Below, piece after piece: positions 26,995 to 35,500 of a stretch of DNA of 62,168 bases. The DNA lies in NCBI GenBank assembly GCA_035295845.1, contig DATGIF010000016.1:1-62168 (forward strand), given 5' to 3'. The DNA comes from Palsa-892 sp035295845. Lineage in GTDB: Bacteria; Pseudomonadota; Alphaproteobacteria; Rhizobiales; Xanthobacteraceae. Below the pieces are notes generated by a model, which searched no databases, was not told where the DNA came from, and saw only the letters and a list, made by a program, of their open reading frames with translations. Position numbers and translations under genes: made by a program. Each line of letters opens with the position of its first letter. Within the stretch, counting starts at the first letter, position 1.

Positions 26995-27897
26995 TTAGCG
27001 CTTGCCGAAACCGTAAAGCTTATGCGCGTTGTCGACCAGCACACGCTTGCGTTGTTCCTCGTCCGGCACCCAGTCGGCGAGCAGGTCGAGAAGCTCGCCG
27101 ATCTTGGGCATCGGCGGCTTGATCGCCACGTGCGGCCAGTCGCTGCCCCAGACAAGGCGGTCGGGGCGCGCCGCGACCAGCGCCTGCGCGAAAGGGATCG
27201 TGTCGCGATAAGGCGGCCCTTCGCTCGAAAGCCGGAAAGCGCCGGAGATTTTCACCCAGCCGTCGGTATCGCGCAGCAATGAGACAAGCGTGCGAAAGCC
27301 CGCATTGCTCGTGCCTTCATGCGCGGGCACATAGCCCATGTGGTCGACGACCCAGGGGACGGGAAGCGTTTCGAGTTTTTTCACAATGGGCGCGATCTCG
27401 CGCACGTCGATGAGAAATTGCAGATGCCAGCCGAACGGCTTGACCTTCTTCGCGAGCGTGTCGATGGCGTCGAAGCCGATGCCGCCGCCGAAGAGAACGT
27501 TGATGCGGCAGCCGCGATAGCCGACTTCGTTCAAGGCCGCGAGCTCGCGTTCGGAAATCTCCGGCGCCACCACGGCGATGCCGCGGAGCTTGCCTTTCTG
27601 CGCGGCGAGCGTCTCCGCAATCAGCGTGTTGTTGGTGCCGTGCACGCTCGGCTGCACCAGCACGCCGTGCGCCATGCCGGTCGCTTTGAGCATCGAAAGA
27701 TAGGCCTGCGGCGAGGCCTCGGGCGCGGTGTAACTCCGCGTGTCGACGAACGGATAGCGCGGCGGCAGCCCGATGATATGGGCGTGACAATCAACGGCGT
27801 CCGGCGGGACCTTGAAACGGGTCGGCGGTCCGGGGTGCGGATCGGGTCCCGATACGAGCGGCGCCCGGTCGGTGGCGAACGCGGCTATGTCAGACAC
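26995..27897 (-). CDS. amidohydrolase/lactonase, COG3618 (LigI-like)
   Basis: A 300-residue amidohydrolase-fold enzyme. The first-strand motif is VDCHAHIIG, a later His lies in VVDHMGYV, and the C-terminal catalytic Asp in WGSDWPHV. This arrangement and the opening FKVPPDAVDCHAH match COG3618, which includes 2-pyrone-4,6-dicarboxylate lactonase (LigI) and 4-sulfomuconolactone hydrolase. It should open a lactone or similar ring. Its start overlaps the end of the MFS gene by 8 bases, so the carrier probably imports its substrate or a precursor. Confidence 0.87.
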   Translation of the reverse strand: MSDIAAFATDRAPLVSGPDPHPGPPTRFKVPPDAVDCHAHIIGLPPRYPFVDTRSYTAPEASPQAYLSMLKATGMAHGVLVQPSVHGTNNTLIAETLAAQKGKLRGIAVVAPEISERELAALNEVGYRGCRINVLFGGGIGFDAIDTLAKKVKPFGWHLQFLIDVREIAPIVKKLETLPVPWVVDHMGYVPAHEGTSNAGFRTLVSLLRDTDGWVKISGAFRLSSEGPPYRDTIPFAQALVAARPDRLVWGSDWPHVAIKPPMPKIGELLDLLADWVPDEEQRKRVLVDNAHKLYGFGKR

Positions 27898-29146
27898 GGG
27901 AAGACAGGCTCTTCCCCCTTGTCTCGGGGAGAAGATAGGCCATCACGATCACAAGCCCGTAGGCGACGATCGCGATGACATCGATCCAGCGATTGAAGGA
28001 CGGCCGCTCGCTCAGCCACGAAATCAGGCCGGGAACGCCCGCCGCGAGAAGACGCGCGGCGTTGTAGCAAAAGCTCTGGCCGGAGCCGCGGATCGCCGTC
28101 GGAAAATTCTCGGTCATGACCGGGCCCAGCCCCGAAAACGTGCCGGAGGCGAAGAGGCCGAGAAAAAATCCGAGCACGAGCACGCTCATATCATTCGCCG
28201 CGAGCAGCGTCAGCGCGAAGATCGTCGCCGCCGAACAGATCGCGAAGATGATGAAAGTCGGGCGGCGGCCGATGCGGTCGTTAAGATAGGCGCTGATGAG
28301 ATAGCCGATGATCGAGCCGACGATGACCGCGACGAGGTATCTGCCGGTCCCCATCGATGCGATCTTGCGCGCGTTGCGCAGCGCTTCCAGAAACCAGGCG
28401 CTGGCGAGATAGCCGCCCTGCACGCCGGCGGCGAGGAAGGTCAGCAGCAGCGTTTTCTTGATCAGCGCGGGCGAAAAAATATGGCGGTAATCCTCGATCT
28501 TGCCCTTGGCGCGCAGGTTTTTGCGCGTTTCCGTGAAGACCTCCGCCTCGCGAATGTGGCGCCGGATGTAGAAGATGAGAAGGGCGGGCAACAGGCCGAC
28601 GCAGAGAAGAGCGCGCCAGGCAATGTCTTGCTTCAGATGCAGGAGGATCGCGACCGAAATCAGCGCCGCAATCCCCCAGCCGATCGCCCAGCCGCTCTGC
28701 ATCGTGCCCACGGCCTTGCCGCGATCCTTGGGGCGGATCACCTCGGCGAGGAGCACGGCGCCAACGGCCCACTCGCCGCCCAGGCCGAGCCCCATCAACA
28801 TGCGGCAGGCAAGAAGTTGCCAGTAATCCTGGACGAAGGCGCAAAGCAATCCGAAGAAGGCGAACCAAAGAATGGTGATCTGCAACACGTGCACGCGGCC
28901 GTAGCGATCGGCGAGCGCGCCCGCGACCCAACCGCCGATGGCGGAAGCGACCAGCGTCCAGCTCGCGACCCGAAGCGCCTCGTGCTGCGTCATGCCGAGA
29001 GCGGCGATGATCGCAGGCAGGGCGAAGGCGAAGATGAAGAAATCGAGGGAGTTCAGCGCCCAGCCGCCGAAGCAGGCCCACAGGGTGCGTTTTTCGTCCG
29101 GGTCGAGCCGGTGATACCAGGCGACAGCGGTCTCGTTCTTTGCCAT
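27890..29146 (-). CDS. MFS metabolite:H+ symporter (operon carrier A)
   Basis: A 418-residue, 12-helix transporter of the sugar/metabolite:H+ symporter type (AAHS/ShiA-like). Helix 2-3 loop: GALADRYGRVHVLQ; helix 8-9 loop: YLNDRIGRRPTF; family stretch RMLMGLGLGGEWAVGAVLLAE. Such carriers import aromatic or other organic acids. It is the first gene of an operon with the amidohydrolase (8-base overlap), aldo/keto reductase and TauE/SafE exporter. A paralogue of very similar wording is encoded just upstream at 29316-30596, behind a terminator. The promoter should lie within 29147-29260. Confidence 0.9.
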   Translation of the reverse strand: MAKNETAVAWYHRLDPDEKRTLWACFGGWALNSLDFFIFAFALPAIIAALGMTQHEALRVASWTLVASAIGGWVAGALADRYGRVHVLQITILWFAFFGLLCAFVQDYWQLLACRMLMGLGLGGEWAVGAVLLAEVIRPKDRGKAVGTMQSGWAIGWGIAALISVAILLHLKQDIAWRALLCVGLLPALLIFYIRRHIREAEVFTETRKNLRAKGKIEDYRHIFSPALIKKTLLLTFLAAGVQGGYLASAWFLEALRNARKIASMGTGRYLVAVIVGSIIGYLISAYLNDRIGRRPTFIIFAICSAATIFALTLLAANDMSVLVLGFFLGLFASGTFSGLGPVMTENFPTAIRGSGQSFCYNAARLLAAGVPGLISWLSERPSFNRWIDVIAIVAYGLVIVMAYLLPETRGKSLSSRV

Positions 29147-29260
29147 GTCCGGCCTCCCTCTCGGCGAGTCCCCGATTGCGGCCTAATATCCCTTTTGCGC
29201 TTCGCGGACTCAAGCATGCCGCCACACGCGTTTTCCGCCCGCCGAGCGATGTTTAGGGCG

Positions 29261-29299
29261 CAAAAATAAAGCGGGCCCCGCGAAGCGCGAGGCCCGCTT
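29261..29299 (-). terminator. Rho-independent terminator after MFS carrier B
   Basis: AAGCGGGCC (29269-29277) pairs with GGCCCGCTT (29291-29299). The 13 bases between can extend the stem through CGCG-AAG-CGCG. On the minus strand the hairpin is followed by TTTATTTTTG. It sits 17 bp after the stop of the 29316-30596 gene and would stop its transcript before the next operon. Confidence 0.78.
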
Positions 29300-29315
29300 C
29301 AATCGATAAGATGCT

Positions 29316-30596
29316 TTAGGCGACTTCGGCCGTAAGAATCCGGCCCTTGGTCTCGGGCAACAACAGCGCCGCGATTATCAAAAGCCCGTAAGCCACGAGC
29401 GCGAAAACGCCGATCGATTGGCCAAGCGGAAGTTGCGCGGAGAGCAGCCCGACCAGGAGCGTATTAAACGAGGCGACGCCGCGGCCGAAATTATAGGCGA
29501 AGCCCTGGCCCGAGCCGCGGATGCGCGTCGGGAACAGCTCGGTCAGGAACGGCCCCATGCCCGAGAAGATTCCCGAGGCAAAGAAGCCGAGCGGGAAGCC
29601 GAGGAACATGATGGTCGCGTTGTCGACCGGGATCTGCGTGTAGAGGATCACGGTGATGATCGAGCAGACGCCGAACAGAATGAAGTTCGCACGCCGCCCG
29701 ATGCGGTCGGCGAGCCAGGCGCTCACCCAGTAGCCGATCAGCGAGCCGATGATGATCACGAGGATGTAGCTGCTGGTGCCGAGCACCGTGAGCTTGCGCT
29801 CCGTGCGGAGGAACGTCGGGACCCAGAAGGTGATGGCGTAGTAGCCGCCCTGCGCCCCGGTGGTGAGGAGGCACGTCAGGATCGTCGTCTTCAGGATCGA
29901 CGGCGAGAAGATCTCGAGGAAGTTCGGGCTTTTGCCGGCCTTGTCGAGGTTGGTCTGGGTCTTTTTGAAAATTTCCGGCTCCTGGACATAACGCCGGATG
30001 AAGAAAACCAATAGCGCCGGTGTCAGACCTACCCAGAACAGCGCGCGCCACGCGGTTTCCGCCGGCAGAATGGTGAAGAAGAGGAGGTAAAGCCCGAGCG
30101 CGATCGCCCAGCCGACCGCCCAGCCGCTTTGCATGGCGCCGACCGCCTTGCCGCGGCTTTCGGGACGGATCACCTCGCCGACGAGCACGGCCGCGCATGC
30201 CCATTCGCCGCCGAAGCCGAAGCCCATCAGGGCGCGGGAAATAAGAAGCTGCTCATAGCTCTGCGCGAAACCGCAGAGGAAGGTGAAGAAGGCGAACCAC
30301 AGAATGGTGATCTGCAGCGTGCGCACGCGGCCGATACGGTCGGCGAGAGCGCCTGCAATCCAGCCGCCGAAGGCGGAGGTGAACAAGGTCACCGTGCCGA
30401 TGAAGCCCGCGTCCGCCGGCTTCAGTGCGAATGCCGCGATAATCGTGGGAACCGCGAAGCTCAGGATCTGCACGTCCATTGCGTCGAGGATCCAGCCGCC
30501 GATGGAGGCCCAGAAGGTGGCCTTCTCCTGCGGTTTCATGTCGGAATACCACTCGGTCGGATGATTGTCCTCGCGAGCTACCGTCTGCATTGCCAT
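29316..30596 (-). CDS. MFS metabolite:H+ symporter (carrier B)
   Basis: A 426-residue, 12-helix transporter, a close paralogue of the carrier at 27890-29146: GALADRIGRVRTLQITILWF, RALMGFGFGGEWACAAVLVGE and GKAVGAMQSGWAVGWAIA recur with few changes. The second half has WLADRIGRRANF and FFASGIFSGMGPFLTELFP. It lies 77 bp after the D-glutamate cyclase-family gene on the same strand and may be co-transcribed with it, divergently from the LysR gene. A substrate related to that enzyme (an amino or hydroxy acid) is possible but unproven. Confidence 0.9.
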   Translation of the reverse strand: MAMQTVAREDNHPTEWYSDMKPQEKATFWASIGGWILDAMDVQILSFAVPTIIAAFALKPADAGFIGTVTLFTSAFGGWIAGALADRIGRVRTLQITILWFAFFTFLCGFAQSYEQLLISRALMGFGFGGEWACAAVLVGEVIRPESRGKAVGAMQSGWAVGWAIALGLYLLFFTILPAETAWRALFWVGLTPALLVFFIRRYVQEPEIFKKTQTNLDKAGKSPNFLEIFSPSILKTTILTCLLTTGAQGGYYAITFWVPTFLRTERKLTVLGTSSYILVIIIGSLIGYWVSAWLADRIGRRANFILFGVCSIITVILYTQIPVDNATIMFLGFPLGFFASGIFSGMGPFLTELFPTRIRGSGQGFAYNFGRGVASFNTLLVGLLSAQLPLGQSIGVFALVAYGLLIIAALLLPETKGRILTAEVA

Positions 30597-30673
30597 GTTT
30601 GCTCTCCCCTTTCGGCGCTTCCCGGCGCCGGATTTTCCCTAGCCTAGCATGCCCGTCGAAAAATGCGGGCGGC

Positions 30674-31492
30674 TCAGAACAATGCAAGCTCCGCGTTCTT
30701 GAGATCCGTCACCAGCATTCGTCCCGGCGAATGGGTAATGGCAAAGGGCGGCCGCGCCGCAGCAATCGCCGCCTGCGGGGTGACACCGCACGCCCAGAAC
30801 ACCGGCAACTCGCCGGGCTCGACCGGCACCGGGTCGCCGTAGTCGGGCTTCGCCAGATCCTTGATGCCGATTTTTTCGGGAAAGCCGAGATGCACCGGTG
30901 CGCCGTGCACCGCCGGCAGCCGCGTGGTGATTTGCACGGCGCGAATGGCGTCGGAGGGCGCGAGCGGCCGCATCGAAACCACCATCGGACCATGGAAGCG
31001 CCCGGCGGCGCGGGTCGGAATATTGGTGCGGTACATCGGGACGTTGGTGCCGCGCTCGATGTGGCGAATAGGCACCTCGCTCTGCAAGAGCGCTTCTTCG
31101 AATGAAAACGAACAGCCGATGACGAAGCTCACGAGATCGCCGCGCCAGACCGACAAGAGGTCGCGCGGCTCGTCCGCGAGCTCGCCGTTCTTCCAGACGC
31201 GATAGCGCGGCAAATCCGTCCGGATGTCGAGGTCGGCGCCGAGCATGGGCAACGCATGATTGCCGGGATCGGACACGCCGAGCAGCGGACAAGGCTTCGG
31301 GTTGGCGTGGCAAAACCTGAGGAAATCGTCCGCCCAGTCGCGCGGCAGAATGGCGAGATTGCCTTGCACGTAGCCGGGCGCGTGACCGGCGGTGGGACCG
31401 TCGAAGGCGCCGGTGCGGCAGAGACGGCGAACCTCGATTCCGGTCGCGATGGCTTGGGGCGTTGCGGAAACGGCGAGATTGCTCTTGCGCAC
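30674..31492 (-). CDS. D-glutamate cyclase family protein (DUF1445, YcsI-like hydro-lyase)
   Basis: A 272-residue protein of PF07286. Family-typical stretches are TAGHAPGYVQGNLAILP, FCHANPKPCPLLGVSDPG, VSFVIGCSFSFEEAL, MYRTNIPTRAAGRFHGPMVVSMRP and the C-terminal FAITHSPGRMLVTDL. The mitochondrial relative DGLUCY turns D-glutamate into 5-oxo-D-proline; bacterial members are usually labelled putative hydro-lyases. GTG at 31492 is chosen: AAGGG lies about 10 bases upstream and the length fits the family. A TTG at 31546 would extend into the promoter of the divergent LysR gene. A fused 5-oxoprolinase is encoded on the other side of that LysR gene. Confidence 0.85.
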   Translation of the reverse strand: MRKSNLAVSATPQAIATGIEVRRLCRTGAFDGPTAGHAPGYVQGNLAILPRDWADDFLRFCHANPKPCPLLGVSDPGNHALPMLGADLDIRTDLPRYRVWKNGELADEPRDLLSVWRGDLVSFVIGCSFSFEEALLQSEVPIRHIERGTNVPMYRTNIPTRAAGRFHGPMVVSMRPLAPSDAIRAVQITTRLPAVHGAPVHLGFPEKIGIKDLAKPDYGDPVPVEPGELPVFWACGVTPQAAIAAARPPFAITHSPGRMLVTDLKNAELALF

Positions 31493-31565
31493 GGACGGCA
31501 CCCTTTTTCGCCGCTGAGCGCAACACCGGGTGCCCATTCTGTCCAATCGTGCTTTGCAATCGGAT

Positions 31566-31586
31566 TTGATAAGATAAACTTATCAA
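31566..31586. promoter_or_regulatory. perfect 8-bp dyad upstream of the LysR gene, candidate operator
   Basis: TTGATAAG (31566-31573), ATAAA, CTTATCAA (31579-31586). Inside it T31570 and A31582 give the T-N11-A spacing typical of LysR-type binding sites within a dyad. It ends ten bases before the LysR ATG, touching the ribosome binding site AAGGG, and lies about 75 bp from the start of the divergent cyclase-family gene. Autorepression or control of both genes is plausible. Arms of this length could arise by chance about once in such a window; the position is the main support. Confidence 0.5.
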
Positions 31587-31595
31587 GGGTGAGGC

Positions 31596-32504
31596 ATGGT
31601 CGATTTCAAGGCGCTTGAGACCTTTGTGTGGGTCGCGAATCTCAGGAGCTTTCGCGGGGCCGCCGAGAAGCTCAACACCACGCAGCCCGCGGTCTCGATG
31701 CGGATCGCGCAGCTTGAAGAGGACCTCGGCGTGCGGCTCTTGGAGCGCGACCGGCGGCTCGTTTCGCCGACCGAAAAGGGACAGCTCCTGCTCGGCTATG
31801 CCGACCGCCTGATCCGGCTCCGCGCCGAAACGGTGGAAGCGGTTGGCGACCGCAAGACGATGCGCGGCATTGTGCGGCTTGGCGTGTCGGAGACGATCGT
31901 GCACACGTGGCTTCCGACGCTGATCGAGCGGGTGAACGCCGCCTATCCCAATCTCGAACTCGAAATCGAGGTCGACATTTCGCCCAATCTTCGCGACCGG
32001 CTGGTGGCCAAGGATCTCAATCTCGGCCTCCTGCTGGGCCCGATCAGCAACCCGAATATCCGCAGCCGTCCGCTCTGCTCGTTCCCGGTCTCGTTCGTCG
32101 CGGGCGAGCGGATCAAATTCGGCAAGAAGCCGGTGACGCTCGCCGAGATCGCGAAATGGCCGATCATTACTTTTTCGCGCAACACGCAGCCTTACATCGC
32201 GGTGCGCGAGCTCTTCGACCGCTCCGGCCTGCAGCCGACGATCCATGCGAGCGCCTCGCTCGCAACCGTGGTGCGAATGGCGCTCGACGGGATCGGCGTC
32301 GCGGTCATTCCGCCGGCGATCCTCGCCAACGTCGTGCCGGAGAAAAGGCTGCGGCCGCTGAAGACGGAAGTTGCGCTGCCGAGCCTCAACTTCGTCGTCA
32401 GCTGGCCGGCGACGCCGGACAGCCTGGCGGCGCAAAAGGTCGCGGAGATCGCCGTGCACGTCGCGCGCAACGCGCGACCGGCCAAAGGTCGTGATAAGAA
32501 ATAA
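31596..32504 (+). CDS. LysR-type transcriptional regulator
   Basis: A 302-residue regulator. The winged helix-turn-helix (about 3-62) reads FRGAAEKLNTTQPAVSMRIAQ and LGVRLLERDRR; the effector-binding domain (about 90-290) has two lobes with LRLGVSETIV-like opening (VRLGVSETIV) and GVAVIPPAIL. It lies between a divergent D-glutamate cyclase-family gene and a downstream 5-oxoprolinase gene, so these are its likely targets; the inducer may be a related amino acid. A dyad with LysR-like spacing lies directly before it. Start: ATG at 31596 with AAGGG six bases upstream. Confidence 0.93.
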   Translation: MVDFKALETFVWVANLRSFRGAAEKLNTTQPAVSMRIAQLEEDLGVRLLERDRRLVSPTEKGQLLLGYADRLIRLRAETVEAVGDRKTMRGIVRLGVSETIVHTWLPTLIERVNAAYPNLELEIEVDISPNLRDRLVAKDLNLGLLLGPISNPNIRSRPLCSFPVSFVAGERIKFGKKPVTLAEIAKWPIITFSRNTQPYIAVRELFDRSGLQPTIHASASLATVVRMALDGIGVAVIPPAILANVVPEKRLRPLKTEVALPSLNFVVSWPATPDSLAAQKVAEIAVHVARNARPAKGRDKK

Positions 32505-32594
32505 TGATCCAAATCAATCCTGAATAACGATTGGACTTGATATGGACCGGGATGCTTTCGTGCGCCCCTCTTTGGCCATCGGCGACGCAAGCGA

Positions 32595-35500
32595 ATGACC
32601 ACGAGCGGCTCCTGGGATTTCTGGATTGACCGCGGCGGCACTTTCACCGACGTGGTCGCGCGCGCCCCCGACGGCGCGCTGATCGCCCGCAAGCTGCTTT
32701 CGGAAAATCCCGGCGCCTATCGCGATGCGGCGGTGCAAGGCATCCGCGAATGCTTGCGGCTCGCGGCAGGCAGCCCAATCCCGAAAGGCGCGATCGGCGC
32801 CGTAAAGATGGGGACGACAGTCGCCACCAACGCGCTGTTGGAGCGCAAGGGCGAGCGCACCGCGCTTCTCGTCACCAAAGGCTTTCGTGACGCGCTCAAG
32901 ATCGGCTACCAGGCGCGCCCGAAGATTTTCGCCAAGCAAATCATCAAGCCGGAAATGCTCTACGAGCGCGTCGTCGAGATCGACGAGCGCGTTCGGTCCG
33001 ACGGCGCGGTCGAACAAGCCCCCGGCATCGCGCGCGTGCGCGCCGAACTCGAGCAGTTGAAAACCGATGGCATCAAATCCGTCGCGATCGCCTTCATGCA
33101 TGCCTATCGCTACCCGGCGCACGAAAAGGCGGTTGCTGAAGTAGCGCGCGCGATGGGCTTCGCGCAGGTTTCGGTGAGCCACGAAGTATCGCCCTTGATC
33201 AAGCTCGTGGGCCGCGGCGATACCACGGTCGTCGATGCGTATCTGTCGCCGATTCTCCGCCGCTACGTGGCGCAGGTCGCGGACGATCTCGACGCGAAGC
33301 ATTCGGATGCGCGGTTGATGTTCATGATGTCCTCCGGCGGGCTGACCGCGGCCGACCTCTTCCAGGGCAAGGATGCGATTTTGTCGGGTCCCGCCGGTGG
33401 TGTGGTCGGCATGGCGGAGACCGGACGCGAGGCGGGGCTTTCGCGCCTGATCGGCTTCGACATGGGCGGCACGTCGACGGACGTCTCGCATTTCGACGGC
33501 GAATACGAGCGCGCTTTCGAAACCGAAGTCGCGGGCGTGCGCATGCGGGCGCCAATGATGCTCATTCACACGGTCGCCGCCGGCGGCGGCTCGATCCTGC
33601 ATTTCGACGGATCGCGCTTTCGTGTCGGGCCCGATTCCGCCGGCGCCGACCCCGGCCCCAAATGCTACCGCCGCAACGGGCCGCTCACGGTCACCGACGC
33701 CAACGTCATGGCCGGAAAGCTTATTCCTGATTTTTTTCCGAAGATTTTCGGACCGAAACAGGACCAGCCGCTCGACGATCAATCAGTGCGGGGGGCTTTT
33801 GCTGCACTGGCGAAAGAAATCGGCGGTGGACGGAAGCCCGAGGAGGTCGCGGACGGATTTATCACCATCGCCGTCGAGAACATGGCGAACGCGATCAAGA
33901 AGATATCGGTTGCGCGAGGTTACGACGTCACGCGTTATGCGCTGAATTGCTTCGGCGGCGCCGGCGGCCAGCATGCCTGCCTCGTCGCCGACGCGCTCGG
34001 CATGAAGACGGTCTTGATCCATCCGTTCTCCGGCCTGCTTTCGGCCTATGGCATGGGGCTTGCCGACATCCGCGCGACCCGCACGCAGGCGATCGAGGAA
34101 TCGTTCGGCCAGGCAGCACAGGCGGCGATCGCGAGAGCCGGCGGCCCCCTCGTCAAGGAAGCAACGGATGAAGTCGCGGGCCAAGGCGTCGCGCGCGGCG
34201 ATATCCGCGTGCATGTGCGCGCGCATATTCGCTACGCCGGCACCGACACCGCCCTCGAAGTTCCGGCCTACACGATCGACGGATCCGATGATCGCGGATC
34301 GGAAGCAATGACCCTTGCCGCGATGAAAGGGGCCTTCGAGGAGGCGCATCGCGCCCGCTTCGGCTTTATCGACGACAGCAAAGAACTCGTGGTCGAGGCG
34401 ATTTCCGTGGAAGCGGTCGGCGGCGGCGCCAAATTCACCGAAGCCGAAATATCGGCGACGGAAGAACCGTTGCCCGCGGCCGCCCGCAAGACGCGTTTCT
34501 TTTCAAAAGGCATGTGGCACGAGGCGGGCGTGTGGCTGCGCGGGCCGCTTCGCTCCGGCCACCGCGTCGCGGGGCCGGCGCTCATCATCGAGCCAAACCA
34601 GACCGTGATCATCGAGGATGGCTGGCGGGCGGAGGTCACGAAGAAAAACCATCTTGTGCTCACGCGCGTGAAGGAGCTTGCGCGCGTCAAAGCGATCGGC
34701 ACCGAGGCCGATCCGGTGATGCTGGAGGTCTTCAACAACCTCTTCATGTCGATCGCCGAGCAAATGGGCGTCACGCTGCAGAACACGGCGTATTCGGTGA
34801 ACATCAAGGAGCGGCTCGACTTCTCCTGCGCGGTATTCGACGGCGACGGCAATCTCGTCGCCAACGCGCCGCACATGCCGGTGCATCTCGGCTCCATGGA
34901 CCGCTCGGTGGAGACGGTGCTCCGCGAAAACCGCGGCAAGCTCAGGCCCGGCGACGTCTACGCGCTGAACGCGCCCTATAATGGCGGCACGCACCTCCCG
35001 GACATCACCGTCTGCACGCCCGTCTTCGACGACGCGGGCAAAGAGATCATTTTCTGGGTCGCGAGCCGCGGCCACCACGCCGATGTCGGCGGGATCACGC
35101 CGGGCTCGATGTCGCCGCGCGCGACCACGATCGAGGAGGAAGGCGTCTATATCGACAACTTCAAGCTCGTCGACCAAGGCCGCTTTCGCGAGAAGGAGCT
35201 GAACGCCCTCCTCCTCGGCGCAAAATATCCGGCGCGCAATCCGGTGCAGAACATCAACGACCTGAAGGCGCAGATCGCCGCCAACGAAAAGGGCGTGCGC
35301 GAATTGAAGAAGATCATCGCCGATTTCGGCTTCGACGTGGTGCAGGCCTATATGGGCCATGTGCAGGACAATGCGGCGGAATCGGTACGGCGCGTCTTGG
35401 ACCGGCTGCACGATTCGGAATTTTCCTACGAGATGGATCAGGGCACCGTGATCAAGGTAAAAATCTCGGTCGACAAGCAAAAGCGCGAGGCGACCGTCGA

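Noticed and set aside
32515..32533. CAATC-N9-GATTG dyad with T-N11-A spacing between the LysR and 5-oxoprolinase genes
   Set aside because: Arms of five bases are common by chance and differ from the dyad before the LysR gene, so it is not listed as a site.
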